From Solen grandis (taxonomy: Eukaryota; Mollusca; Bivalvia; Adapedonta; Solenidae), in NCBI GenBank assembly GCA_021229015.1, contig CM037777.1, forward strand, positions 28,519,584 through 28,583,583: 64,000 nucleotides of DNA. The letters are read 5' to 3'. How positions within the stretch are numbered: position 1 is the first letter of the stretch; every line of letters begins with the position of its first letter. Below the pieces are notes generated by a model. It saw nothing but the letters and a program-made list of their open reading frames with translations. It was not told the origin of the DNA and searched no databases. Positions 1 through 10,958 of the stretch are shown here, piece after piece. The position numbers and the translations under genes were made by a program.

Positions 1-121
1 GAGTTATATATGACAAAAAACAAGTGTCGAACCAAGGACCTAAAAATGTAATTATGGGTTTTGAAGCTTCCAGATGTGCTAGAAATATGAATTTCAAATA
101 TTTTGTGACAGCTTACGTCAT

Positions 122-303
122 CAGAGGTCATCACAGGGGTTTGTAGCACCCTTTGTCTGTTAAATATGCGAAAAAAAGTCGACTTCCGCTGTTTTATTTC
201 ACTATCATGATTGAAGTCTTAAAATTATAGATCTATTATTTTGATACTACATTCGTGAAATGGATAACAGACAACGGGTGCTTCAAACCCCTTTGGAGGT
301 CAT
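122..303. mobile_element. Palindromic MITE-like element with ~40-bp terminal inverted repeats
   Basis: The left arm (about 122-165, containing AGGGGTTTGTAGCACCC) is matched in inverse by the right arm (about 255-303, containing GGGTGCTTCAAACCCC). Both arms also carry the GTCTGTTA motif in opposite orientation. The roughly 90-nt interior is AT-rich with no ORF. It lies about 390 nt upstream of the ALDH8A1-like start codon. Transposon superfamily not assigned. Confidence 0.6.
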
Positions 304-695
304 TAGGTTAAAGCAAGTTAAAAGCAGCTCCTTCACATATAGAAATAATCGGTAATATTAATATACATAATATAAGCGATGTTCATATGTTAAATGCCGT
401 AAAAATATATTGTTATTTATTTAATTAATTAAATTCAAAGTAATTTTCTAAGACATGTTCATGCAATATAAGGTAGTCTAGTCTAGTTCACATCTCTCTA
501 TCTCTTTACACTAGTGTAAATAATGAGGTCTCCGTATGTGTAACTTGTGTATTTGCGAGCTTTGATAACAGCCGTGATGTGTTCTACTGTAGTGTACCAG
601 ACCATGTGTACATAACATCGAAGATAAACGACTAAATCAATACGCATTTATAAACGGTGTCAGTTTATTCCAGTTGTTGGAACTTTAAAATAAAT

Positions 696-862
696 ATGGC
701 ATTAGTGGTTGTGCAAAATTTCATCGATGGGAAATTCGTGGATAGTAAGGACTTTGTCGACAGTTTTGATCCTTCCACTGGGGAAGTATGGGCCAAGATT
801 CCAGACAGTGGTGACCAAGAAGTCGACATGGCTGTAGTGGCAGCAGAAAAGGCAGCAGACGG
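696..862 (+). CDS. ALDH8A1: ALDH8A1-like aldehyde dehydrogenase, first coding exon only
   Basis: The exon starts at ATG 696 and runs 167 nt to a GT donor at 863-864, leaving phase 2. The longer frame from 657 begins at an upstream ATG, but family alignment starts near residue 1 of the 696 product. The product has the N-terminal pattern of 2-aminomuconate semialdehyde dehydrogenase (ALDH8A1): ENFIDGKF-like, then SFDPSTGEVWAKIPDSG, then alternating Ala/Glu helix residues. The family oxidises 2-aminomuconic semialdehyde with NAD in tryptophan catabolism, in the cytosol. The catalytic Cys/Glu and Rossmann motifs lie in later exons, which I do not find between here and 64000. A 100-N gap begins 229 nt downstream. 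The exon may belong to a gene with a very long first intron, or be an orphan created by misassembly or duplication. Family assignment is fairly sure; gene integrity is not. Confidence 0.72.
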
Positions 863-1090
863 GTAACCATATGCTTTAATTTTTGAGTGACGTTTTATGT
901 TGAGAATCAGTCCGGAAAAAAGTCGTCAATTTTATGGAAATGTATGTAGATCTACTTGAAACTGTTATTTACGGAATACTGTTAGGGCCACTTTGAAATA
1001 CTGCATTCTTTTGGAAGTCGACAATGCGACGATACGATACGACGAACGACGGTACGACACGAGGTCACGACGGTACGATACGAGGTCACG

Positions 1091-1190
1091 NNNNNNNNNN
1101 NNNNNNNNNNNNNNNNNNNNNNNNNNNNNNNNNNNNNNNNNNNNNNNNNNNNNNNNNNNNNNNNNNNNNNNNNNNNNNNNNNNNNNNNNN
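1091..1190. other. Assembly gap (100 N)
   Basis: Exactly 100 unknown bases. The left flank (1022-1090) is a short tandem repeat of GACGGTACGATACGAGGTC-like units. The right flank (1191-1350) is a copy of a dispersed repeat also seen at 22925-23050, 51291-51336 and 52905-53010. Reading frames crossing the N run are meaningless. Confidence 0.99.
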
Positions 1191-1352
1191 GACTATGAGA
1201 ATTTTTAAGGTAATTCACGCATTTTTAAACTTAGAGCCACAAACCTTACAACTCTAAGTCGATTGATGATTGCATCTGCACAGAAGTCTTTTCAAGCATA
1301 TTAGGAACCATAATTACAATTCAATTTATCAATGGATGGATTACCTTAATGA
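1191..1352. repeat. Dispersed repeat copy at gap edge
   Basis: The order AGAGCC...ACTCTAAGTC...TGCACAGAAGTCTTTTCAAGCAT...ACCATAATTACAATT...GGATGGATTACCTTAA reappears in the same order at about 22940-23047 and in part after the second gap (51291-51336) and at 52905-53010. No ORF. Confidence 0.55.
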
Positions 1353-1369
1353 ATACTTTCATTCTTGTT

Positions 1370-1520
1370 ACAAAACTGCTTTTCATGACTTGATAATGTC
1401 AGTGAAATCCAGACCCTGATGCCTTTATTTATAGCGTTAGTGTATATAGCGTCACATGTGTATTGTCGTACTCATTGGTATGACGTTTATAATAAAACAT
1501 GATTGCTAACTCTTTTGTTG
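1370..1520 (+). pseudogene. Duplicate of the 3' UTR end of the CBM14 gene
   Basis: From ACAAAACTGCTTTTCATGA to TTTTGTTGTTG this stretch matches 10752-10918, the end of the 3' UTR of the chitin-binding gene downstream. Shared blocks include AAATCCAGACCCTGATGCC, TTTATAGCGTTAGTGTATAT and AATAAAACATGATTGCTAAC, with an AATAAA signal at 1491-1496. No coding exon of that gene is visible upstream; the nearest candidate space is the N gap. It is either the tail of another tandem copy lost in the gap or a duplicated 3' fragment. Confidence 0.65.
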
Positions 1521-1899
1521 TTGATTTTGAGATTGAGGGACAGAGACAGGGATAGAAACATCATACATACATACATATATTTGTTTAAATTTTTTAGATA
1601 TATATACAACTATACTCTTTCGGTAACGCCATTGTGATAATATGAAAATTAATTATTTGGGGTTATGTTATGTGCTCTTAAGACTAAAAGGTGTAATTCT
1701 TTTTACCAGCACATCTCTCTGTTGTCGTAAGACGAAGAAGCCATTGATAATATTACAAAACATGTACAAAATTGCTGCCATAGGCAGTACAAAAAGTAAA
1801 CACTGCGAAAAAAAAATTGTGCGTGATTAAAAAAATGTTGATGATAAAGCGAATACTAGTAACACTTTCTTTCCTTGCATATTTTTTTTCAAATGTAAA

Positions 1900-3725
1900 C
1901 ACTTCAATACATTTCGGTTAATAATTACATATGAATGGAATAGAAGTTCAAAAAGAAGCATATTGCAGTTAAAAGAGCCCTTGTTATAATTTCAAAACAT
2001 TTTGGAGAAAGCTGACAATGGCAAATTGAAAAAGTATTCTGAAATATTAGCGATCTTAACAGGAACGGATTTATGCTGCGGACAAAGGGCAGTAACTCTA
2101 TCGAAAAGTCTGTTCCTGGATTTTTCATCGATTTATTGAGATATGTACCAAATATGATCATCCTCTCTCGAATAAGAAAAAAAGTTATGCTCCACAATTA
2201 TTGGAAGGAAAAAAAAACACATTTTTTTCTATAAACGACAATAAGTAATCCCTGAAGTTTTCTTCACGACACATCGTTTTCAAAACATTGATACACGTAC
2301 CAAATATCATCAGTCTATCTTAAACATGAAAATAGTTATGCTGTGGACAATATTTCTTTTAACAAAAGGGCAATAATACTGTAAGTAATAGGCAATTTCC
2401 TTAATACCATTCCTTTAGGGAAATTTTAGTTCTTTAGTTTTGTTTTTAAGTCACTATTTCATGTACCAAATACCACCAGCTTTTCTTAAATTTAAAGAGT
2501 GTTTTGCTACGAGAAGAAGAAAAAATCGTGCAAAAACAATATTTCTCCTTAAACAAATAGCCCAAATTCAAACTAGAGCTTTCACTTTAAAAAGTCTAAT
2601 ACCCTTACTACCCTGATATTTGTCAGTGACTTACATCTTGATGTTATTTCCAACTAAAGTACCATCCGAAATCCATGGCATTAATATTAGTTGAGTAATT
2701 TGAAAGCCAAGCAGACATTGGAAAAGTTAAAGCTCTGGAAGTACTACTGGCTTTAATTTATTACCTTTGACCTCCATGTATAACCTCAACATTTCAGCCA
2801 GCATTCAGGTCTTGCATACGAAACTTTGCCTTCACAACCAACCATTTGTGCCAATTGTTCTGAAATCCGATGATCCTTGGTCAAGTAAGACCATGTGCAA
2901 GCAAATTGGCACTCAGTTTTTACCTTCAGTCCTAGACTTAGACATTGACCTATGAGCTAGCAATCTGCTTATTTCGAGCGAAATCGTCACACCATCGTCA
3001 TAAGCAGACATTTTTCCAAATTATTTGAAAATTCACCGATCCTTAGTCAAGTTAGAGCCCGGGCAAGCTTTGCATTATTTTTTTCCTTTGATGGCCACCA
3101 TGGATGACCTTGACAATTTTTTGCATACATATCTTTTTTCAAGATAAAGAATTTTCTTTTTTAAGTTTTCCCCATGCACAAGTGAACATCTGGAGTGGCC
3201 AATTTGGATTTCAGGGTCATGATATGAACATACACGTACCGACCACTAGGCAGTTACACACACCAATATCCATGCTCCAATCCTTTTTGTTTCTGACAAG
3301 ATGTGTTCCCCTATACAAGTCTTTTTTTAAAATTTAGTGATCCCTGGGGCGGGGCCACTTTTGATCATAAAACTACGATTTGAACAAACTTGGTATAGGT
3401 CCACTAGGCAATGATTCGAATCAAGTATCTAAGCCCCTTTGTCTTGTTGGTTCCGACATTCATAGTATAAGTCTAAATAAAATCAAGTGACCCAAGGGAC
3501 GGGTCTAATTTTGACCCCAGGGCCATGATTTGAACAAACTTAGTAGATGCCCACTAGGCAATATATAACAAATATCTCCAGGCCTTGTGTTTTCTGACAA
3601 GAAGATTTCAGATTTTTGTTCTATGTACGTTTATATAAACCTAATTAACCTTTGGGTTTGGCCAATTTTTACCCAAGGACTATAATATGAACACACTTAA
3701 TTTAGATCTACTTCAAGTTTCCCTT
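1900..3725. repeat. Decayed composite of tandem-core dispersed repeats; no gene
   Basis: Degenerate units with a GTACCAAATATCATCAG-like core recur at about 2140, 2295 and 2460 (spacing about 155-165). At 3330-3720 there are two to three units of the core found at 27.6-28.9 kb and 45.0-45.8 kb (AAATCAAGTGACCC, GGCCATGATTTGAACAAAC, CCACTAGGCAA). Short ORFs here have no family features. Confidence 0.5.
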
Positions 3726-4200
3726 CCGTTCTGACGTTCAACCAACCTCCTCTTGCGCCACATTTGGCGTGTAATGTGTGTGTGTTTGTATGTCTGAATA
3801 TTCGTGTATGACATACACATATATATGTTAACATAAAAATTGATAGCTTAAGCGGACTCTAGACTGAGGAATAAAATATAAAACAAGGCCGAGCTGAATT
3901 TAAGATATATTATTTTTGATTTATTCACAACAGTTATCAACAGGCTGATAGAAATTAAGCATATCTAGTTCTTTATCACACATAATTATGTTTATTTTTA
4001 ACAGAGTAGTTAGTTCTTTTAAAGTTTTGAAATTAATTGTACCTAAAACAATACATAAAAAGACAAACAGATGCACTTTAAAAAAAATTCCTATAAAGTC
4101 GTATAATTATTAACAATGGAAGTTTTCTCTCAATCAAGTTTGACTGGTTTTCATATTATTAGAAAAATCCATTAATTATTAAAAAAAGTTTAGTTTAAAT
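3726..4200. other. Gene-free AT-rich stretch
   Basis: No ORF with family features, no clear repeat structure beyond a short TG-rich run near 3770-3790. Confidence 0.5.
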
Positions 4201-4214
4201 AATCTCTAATATAA

Positions 4215-4442
4215 GTAAAATTAGTACCCGGATATCATCTTGCTTCTCACCAATGCGTCCCGGGTTCGATTCCTGGTCACGTACGTGCGAAGGTGCAGTG
4301 GTCGCCCGTCCAGACACGTTGGCCTTCTCCGGGTTCTCCGGTTTCCTCCCACGATAATGACCACATACACCCCCACCAGAGCCATCGAGACTGAGTAATT
4401 TAAGTGTGATATCTTGTTTTGTAATTGATGCACAATAAATCA
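4215..4442. mobile_element. SINE-like element with tRNA B-box-like motif
   Basis: CGGGTTCGATTCCTGGT at 4260-4276 fits a tRNA/pol III B box. It is followed by a conserved-looking GGTTCTCCGGTTTCCTCCCA block and a 3' end rich in AATAAATCAAG. The GC-rich patch (4240-4390) stands out from AT-rich surroundings. The block resembles the central domain shared by widespread invertebrate SINEs (the MetaSINE idea); that assignment is from memory and unverified. It is absent from the other arm of the inverted duplication. Confidence 0.5.
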
Positions 4443-5269
4443 AGTTTAAACTAAGCTAATTACAGACATTAAATAATTAAAAATAAATAGTATTTAATAG
4501 ACTCAATATATTTCTCACAATCCGTGCGTACGTTTTACGACATAACACTTTACATTTAACATATGTGAATGAAAATACAGGTAAATTAAATGTGAATCTT
4601 TTTTTATTTACATGTATCTTGAATAATAACCCCGTGTAGATCAATAATTTTTCAAGACCTTCCTAGACGCAAAGTACTGGTCCAACTCAGCAGGTGTAAG
4701 GATCCTTTCTATAATCAACGAACGGATACTCTAAAGCTTAATTTAGACGGTTATGTGGTAGTGATAATTGACTACAGGCTCTAATGTCGGTAGTTAAGAA
4801 GAAGAAGACGAAGAAGAAGAAGAAGAGAAAGAGGTTTCAAGTAGCAGAATTCCAAACAAATCAGTTGAATCACGTGCCGCACTTGGAGGTTCAGGCCATC
4901 CTGTTACGTCGACGGACCCCACGTCATGTTTGTATATGGAAGTCAACAAGTATCTTTATATAGTTTTTCACACCGTGGTCAATTGTCATGTTTATACTTA
5001 AACTCTTTGATCACGACTTCAGTTGTAAATTCAGAATATTCAAAACATCTTGACATTAATACTAATCTCAACTCCGTGATGATAGTCCAATTATCTATAT
5101 CAATTAGAACAAAACCCATGATAGTTAATATACCTTTAAATAAAATATTTGTATTATCACGCTAAATATGTAATAAAAAAGAGACAGGTTATGTAACGTA
5201 AATAACATGAGCACATTAAAAGCTTATAGGCGGAGTGAATGTCTCAAGTCAGAGAATGTAAAGATTTGC

Positions 5270-5376
5270 CTACGTCACAGGGCAGGTCCGAGATGTTTAC
5301 CGCTGTCAAATAGGCCCTGCCTACTGATGACAGCCCGGGCGCCTATATATTTCCTAGATAACGACAGGTGGCATCA
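5270..5376 (+). promoter_or_regulatory. Core promoter of CBM14 gene copy 1
   Basis: A TATATAT box at 5344-5350 lies 31 nt before a TCACTTTC initiator-like site (A at 5376), giving a 5' UTR of about 127 nt. Upstream, CTACGTCA (5270-5277; TGACGTAG on the other strand) is CRE-like. The whole block from here to the initiator is kept in the inverted copy (56695-56789), apart from a short indel around 5306-5330, which supports function. Confidence 0.6.
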
Positions 5377-5502
5377 CTTTCACCGCTAGCGACCAGAGAA
5401 AGAGGGCGAAAAAAGTCAAACTTTCGGAAATTGTGAACATAGGGCCAGATCGAAGCGAAGAAGATACATTTTACGGGGGAAATAAGAGACTATTCAGCCA
5501 GT

Positions 5503-5809
5503 ATGATGATAGCAGCAACTGTAGCGCTGTGCGCTGTGCTCGTGGGACACGTGCATGCCATGAACTTGGACTGTAAAACAGGATCGTACAAATTGATCCC
5601 GAAGGATGACTGTCGCGGTTACTATCTCTGTGTGTTTGGCAGGGCCGTGGAGATGCCGGACTGTCCCCCCGGCTCCGTCTTCAGTTCAACTGCGCATGTC
5701 TGTGTGCCTGAAAACAGTTTGTACAACGACTGTAAGACCAGAGCGCAACTTCCGGTCCCTGGACCTATGGACCTTGGCTCTAACGACCGCCCGAAACTCC
5801 CCGACCTAG
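5503..5809 (+). CDS. CBM14 copy 1, exon 1 (signal peptide + domain 1)
   Basis: ATG at 5503 is directly followed by a second ATG. The donor is GTTAGT at 5810; phase 1 out. Encodes residues 1-102 plus one base. After domain 1 there is a Pro-rich linker (VPGPMDLGSNDRPKLPDL). Confidence 0.88.
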
Positions 5810-8800
5810 GTTAGTATCAATCATGTTTTTCTTTAACTGCTGTTCAATATTTAAATTGTTTTACTGCCTGTATGTATTTTGCGCAACTTGCATATAATAA
5901 AGTCCAAGCAATATCTCAAGTTCATTTCACGGTTTTCATGCAAATTGAATATAATTAAAATAACACAGCCCATTAAAATTATTTTTCGTTTTAACCCTTC
6001 TTACTGAATCTTTGACCTTTATTTTCATTTATTTGATATTTATTTTTTATATCTAGGGTCTTAAATTTGATTTTTGGAATGTGCTTTTTAATTTATTTTT
6101 GTCTATCATTTAAAGTCATTAAACTAACTTAAATTATCAATGATCGCACCAAAATTCATTAAAAAATGCATTATGAATGACTTCTTTAACCCTTTCCCTC
6201 ATAGAGGACACCATGAAAAGACCTATGCGAACACCATAAAACCAGATCAGCCTGCGATTTACTCGCAGGCTGATCAGGTTTTATGCTGTTCGCTGATCCT
6301 CAGTGGTCTGGAAATGAGGATTTTGTAATTAAATTTGGTAAGGTTTAACTGTGGTTTTCTGCAGATCAGGCTTTATATGGTACCTAATGAGTGCGTCAAA
6401 ATGAGTCTATATGAGGGAAAGGGTTAAAACAATTCTCTGCAGTTTTCTTATTAGATTTTAAAAAGAAATACAACCATACTCATTTATTAGTTACACGTGC
6501 AGGTATAAATATGCGTAATTCCTACAGAGATCAGCGTGTTATCATATGATGACTACATATTACTTTACAGGTGTAATACTTAATTCAACAATGCTATCTA
6601 ATAACTTTACTGCACTCTCGCACGTTTTGTTTACGATTTTAATTTTCTCGAAATGATAAAAAAATGAGGCTTTAAAGGCGTGTAATCAGATTTAAAAGAG
6701 AACGTAAAATAATCATTCTCTCAGATCAAGTTGGTGTCGTATAATTAATTTTTATTTGTTTTGTATCAAATCTGCAATATCAGCGCTATAGTCTTTTCTG
6801 TTATATACTGTATTTCAAGACGACTGCAGTTTAAGACTTTGACCTAAAGTCCAGATAAGTTCTGATATTTTTTGACTTAACATTTTGCATTCATTTCCGA
6901 AATATGATTTATCAACTGAAATAAACATAGACGTATTATTTTATTCTCACATTTTAGCAGGATTCATCCTAGAGTATTGAAACATTATTTATTTTGCCAC
7001 AATATTTAAAATCATTGCATGTTGTAATTGTTACTCCAAGCTATAATTTATCCAACAGAATACTCAATTTTTTTAATCAAATGAAAACAACAACAAACAC
7101 ATTGCATTACTTTGTTTTCGATATAGCTCGAAATGGATAAACTAAAACGTAAATACGTATTTTATGAACTTATACAAGACCATGGCAAAACATTTCCAAG
7201 CAAATAATTCCTAAAATTTAATTATCGTTAATCATAAAAAGGCTTATATCATTACAACCACGCTGTCCACATTCCAAACAATATCATGAATATTGTTGCT
7301 TCAATTCTTTTTAATACGTTTTTTTTTTTTTACATTCTACAAATATGCAAAGATGTTAAATATTTGACAAATGAACAATTATGTTATTATGATGTAATTC
7401 ATGATAATATAATTATGACGAAATGAGGGATTGGCCCGAAACATTTTGTTTATCACCAAGATGGCACCTGTGTTTACGAACGTCGCGGGCAGCGAGTGAT
7501 TTGTTTTCACAAAATATTTAGTTTAATGAACTTTAAAATTATAAACAGCGGAGAGATATATTGCTTACAAGGCACAACTCTGTATGATGGATAATTTAGT
7601 GACTTATCGGATAATAAATCACTCTTCGTTAGCAAATGCTGAAATTTCAAAATAACTGCGTATCATATAGGGACAGAGTCAGTCATGTATATGCAAGTAG
7701 TCTGGTGTATATAATTGTTTATAGCATGACATGTATAGTTTGAATGTCATTGTATATCATAGAAGTATATATTACGGATGATGAGACTGTGGTAGACAAA
7801 CAGTTGATCAATCAAAATCTACAAAGATCTGATATCTCCATGTATAAACTTTATGTATAACTTTATACTAATGAAAAGGCCGATCTGATATACACAGAGC
7901 GTCATAATCTTATCATGGACGTTGTACAAGCTGATTGATGACTTTTTTTTGTTGCTGGCAGTAGACATAACATCATCATTTTTTATTTGGCTGTAAGGAA
8001 TCCATTAGAAAATGTAATCCTTTTCCTCTTTTTGAATATCTATGTTACGCAGATCTCAATACAAACAACATTATAAGCTTATAATTAGTTTCAGTCCATG
8101 CATGTATGTCATGAAATGTACATAGAACTGAATAAATATGTTTGAAACTAATAACACTGTACATTCTGTTTTTAACCTACGCATCGATCACCAAATTGAC
8201 TACATATCATTACATGTTGAGAAATAAGATATGGAGTTCGCTATAATAAACGTGATACCACCCGACTTAAAAAGAAATTTATGAACATATAAGTTTGATT
8301 TACTACATATGGACAAAGTGTTTTCTACGGGAGGCACGCAGTACTCGTAAACAAGATTTGAAATATAGACAATTTAAAGATGTAAAACCACCGCAGAAAT
8401 TGAATAGATTGTGTTTTTATCAATTAAATTAAGTTTCATAACAGCTTTGATAAGTTGGCAGTTAACCATAAAAAATTATTGAAATACACAATATGCAATA
8501 TACGTATGTGTAGAGATTCATATAAATAATAAATAAATAAATAGATAAAGAAATAAAGAACATGTTGTTTGTGGAAACTATTTTGATGAATATTATTAAC
8601 TACTATATTGCTTACTGTATATGTTTATTACCTATATACTTATAATTATGTCGATTTTATTTTTCTGTCTCTCTTGGTGAAATTTTCAAATTTAGTCACG
8701 TGATCTTCTCACGCCCTCCATTTCCAGGGCCTCTGTCAATCGAGGAGAAATGTTCTATGTACGGCGGTATTCACCCCCATCCCTCGGAGTGCCAGGCCTT

Positions 8801-10141
8801 CTACAACTGTAGTCACACCCAGGAACAGCCGTTTCCCCGCTACCACACGAAATACATGCAGGAATGCAAATACCCACTGCTTTTCGACCCGGACACCAAA
8901 AGCTGCGAAGACTTCGAGAAAGTCAAGTGCGGCAATAGACAGGAGTTTACAAATGCTTGTAAGTTCATTAGTCAAGTCACGCCAAACGCCACATGTTTTA
9001 AAGATTTGTTTTCAGCAAATCATAACCTAACTGTTTTTATTTGTTTTTGAAATAGCTTATGTATTAATCATTCAAATTATACACAACTGCAAAAGAAGCG
9101 CTTAAGTACAACTCGGCCCTTGATTCAACGTTGCTTTTGTCCCCAATTTCCTTGCTTCGGTTTTCAAAATATCATATTTATAAACATTGTACACACTTTA
9201 CTTTTCAAATGAGCAGTCTGTTCTTAAAATGCTAAACTGTATGCATGAACCATTTTTTTCTTCAAAATAGTCACATTTAATCTCGATAGATATATCATAT
9301 TAAATTGAATATCAAAATTACTTAAATTTCTTAATGTCATCCCTCTAGGTGATTATAAGAGGTATCAATGTCCGACCGCCCACTGCATGCCGTGCTCCGT
9401 CCGGTTTCCAAGCTGTGAGGGCAAGCCAGACGGAATCGATGTGCACCAGGAGAAACTATGGAGTCCCTATTATGTCGTCTGCTACAAGTCCCGAACCATG
9501 ACAGAGGAAACTTGCCCAAAGGACTTCGAGGGAAGAACTCAGTTGTTTCATCCTGAAATCCGGGAGTGCGTTTCTCTCGACAAGATCCCGAAGGAGCGCG
9601 GGGGTATGATGCCGGACTGCCTGGGTAAACCGGACGGATTTTACCTGGATGATTTCGGCCGGTGCAATCAATACACAGTGTGTAAGGACGGGAAGTTCTT
9701 GAACAACGTCAAATGTATGAGTGACGAGGTATTTGACGTCAACATGGAGGTCTGCATAAAGGCAGACAAGGCTTGCGGGCCCTGCGGAAAGCGGACAGAC
9801 TGGTAAGTAAAAGGGTGTCTGTTAATACTGACTACAGTGTTTTAAGCAGGGTGTTTGAGTGTGCATGCGCATGTTTGCATTTTACTTACATAATCAAAAG
9901 GAGAAACCATTAAAGCATTTACAAATTTAATGATTATTAATTGTAATTATCATTGATAATTGTATCATATATATTTGACAACAGATAACGATAATTATAA
10001 TCGATTACAGATTCACTATTTCACTCTCTTGGTGATAACGTTCAATGCAAAACATGCTTGTTGGCGCCAAGCCGGAGCGCAGGACATGTTGTTGACATAA
10101 GTAGAAGTAATGAAAATACATTATCGTTTACTTTCAGTTGA
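5503..10141 (+). CDS. Secreted protein with four chitin-binding (peritrophin-A/CBM14) domains, copy 1; four exons
   Basis: Exons 5503-5809, 8728-8958, 9349-9802 and 10138-10141 join in phase (1, 1, 2) to 331 codons plus stop. Residues 1-19 are a signal peptide ending HVHA. Domain 1 has six Cys at 24, 37, 43, 54, 67 and 77; domain 2 has six at 111, 124, 130, 149, 162 and 170. Exon 3 carries two more Cys-rich units: one less canonical (after CSVRFPSC) and one typical (DCLGKPDGF to CGPC). Such domains bind chitin; the family includes peritrophins and mollusc shell-matrix and mucus proteins, acting outside the cell. Exons 1 and 2 each hold one domain. The last exon supplies one base of the final Cys codon and the stop. 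No catalytic domain is seen. The start is set by the signal peptide. A paralogue lies inverted at 51934-56609. Tissue role unknown. Confidence 0.88.
5810..8727 (+). other. Intron 1 of CBM14 copy 1 (with one TTAA MITE)
   Basis: 2918 nt, AT-rich, GTTAGT...TTCCAG. It carries a piggyBac-like MITE at 6186-6427. Around 7437-7530 a block is conserved with the inverted paralogue's intron. No coding exon seen. Confidence 0.75.
6186..6427. mobile_element. TTAA-flanked piggyBac-like MITE
   Basis: Begins TTAACCCTTTCCCTCAT and ends ATGAGGGAAAGGGTTAA, so TTAA duplications bound CCCTTT...AAAGGG inverted termini. The interior has CAGATCAGCCTGCGATTTAC and its near inverse, giving further hairpins. No ORF. 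Same termini as 18747, 21637, 25509, 27038, 38801 and 39896. Confidence 0.7.
8728..8958 (+). CDS. CBM14 copy 1, exon 2 (domain 2)
   Basis: Acceptor TTTCCAG ends at 8727, donor GTAAGT at 8959; phase 1 in and out; 231 nt, the same length as in the paralogue. Encodes GPLSIEEKC to TNA, with six domain Cys. Confidence 0.9.
9349..9802 (+). CDS. CBM14 copy 1, exon 3 (domains 3 and 4)
   Basis: Acceptor CCTCTAG ends at 9348, donor GTAAGT at 9803; 454 nt, phase 1 in, phase 2 out, the same length as in the paralogue. A Cys is completed across the intron 2 junction. Two Cys-rich units are separated by SLDKIPKERGGMMPDC. Confidence 0.9.
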
Positions 10142-10915
10142 CGACCGGGCCACGATGTATCGTCAGTAAAACAACTGTACAGTCACCACGTGTAACAGTG
10201 GCTCTATGGACCGGAACTTTCCTGAAATCCAACCAAGTCTCATCACTGTTTCTTAGTTCCAACTTCGCTCGTTTGTTAGGTCCTATTTAAGGAGGATTTT
10301 TCTGAAAAACGATAATTTATTGTGCACTTATGTCTGAAAATATCTTTTTACTTATACACATTACGTGCAAAAAAGTGAATCTTGGTGCACACTTTTGTAT
10401 TGTAACCATGGAATCTTCTTGACCTTCACATTGTTATGCTTTCTCTCCGCTACTGACTTAAACTAAGAAAGTTTATTTGCATTTTGTAGTTATGATAAAT
10501 GTCGGGCAGTAGTGTATTGTTTCAGATTTTGGGTAACCTTATCGTTGCTATATCAATTAAATTTCGATTGAGAATGAAATTACCACTTTATATTTCTATT
10601 ACAACTATGGTATATTCTGTCAGTAATCTGTTCACGATTCAATGACAATAACTGCCGAGCCCAATCTTATATAACAATATTATATGGAGAATCGAAATGT
10701 TTTTAACAATGCACTTTTGTATTTTTATTCATAACGCTTTTTTCTTAGTCCCAAAACTGCTTGTCATTATAACGGACATGGTATGATAATGTCACTGAAA
10801 TCCAGACCCTGATGCCTATATTTATAGCGTTAGTGTATATAGTGTTACATGTGTTTTGTCGTATTCATTGGTATGACGTTTGTAATAAAACATGATTGCT
10901 AACTCTTTTGTTGTT
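10138..10915 (+). other. CBM14 copy 1, exon 4: stop codon and 3' UTR
   Basis: After acceptor CTTTCAG (ending 10137), T completes the last Cys codon and TGA at 10139-10141 is the stop. The 3' UTR has AATAAA at 10884-10889; cleavage probably falls near 10900-10920, just before a GA microsatellite. Confidence 0.75.
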
Positions 10916-10923
10916 GTGTCTAC

Positions 10924-10927
10924 TTTG

Positions 10928-10957
<30 letters not shown>
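10924..10957. repeat. (GA)n microsatellite
   Basis: About 14 GA repeats followed by a G run. Confidence 0.95.

Positions 10958-10958
<1 letters not shown>

Larger units (their letters stand above)
4655..10300 (+). repeat. Left arm of inverted segmental duplication
   Basis: Matched in inverse orientation by 51790-57357. Anchors seen by eye, from outside to inside: the AGTACTGGTCCAACTCAGCA block (from about 4668; partner about 57325-57352); AATCACGTGCCGC (4868-4880; 57138-57150); the promoter (5240-5400; 56690-56815); exons 1-4; an intron-1 block with AAACATTTTGTTTATCACCA (about 7438; partner about 54360-54390); and the 3' UTR block with TCCTGAAATCCAACCAAGTC. The copies differ by point changes and indels. 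The arm contains the whole gene plus about 850 bp upstream. Confidence 0.85.

Noticed and set aside
982..1257. ORFs across the first N gap
   Set aside because: Most of each product is unknown residues; the frames are artefacts.
8736..8975. Antisense ORFs over CBM14 exons (also 9456-9671, 52617-52820, 53447-53731)
   Set aside because: Shadows of the real exons; the sense strand has the Cys pattern and splice sites.
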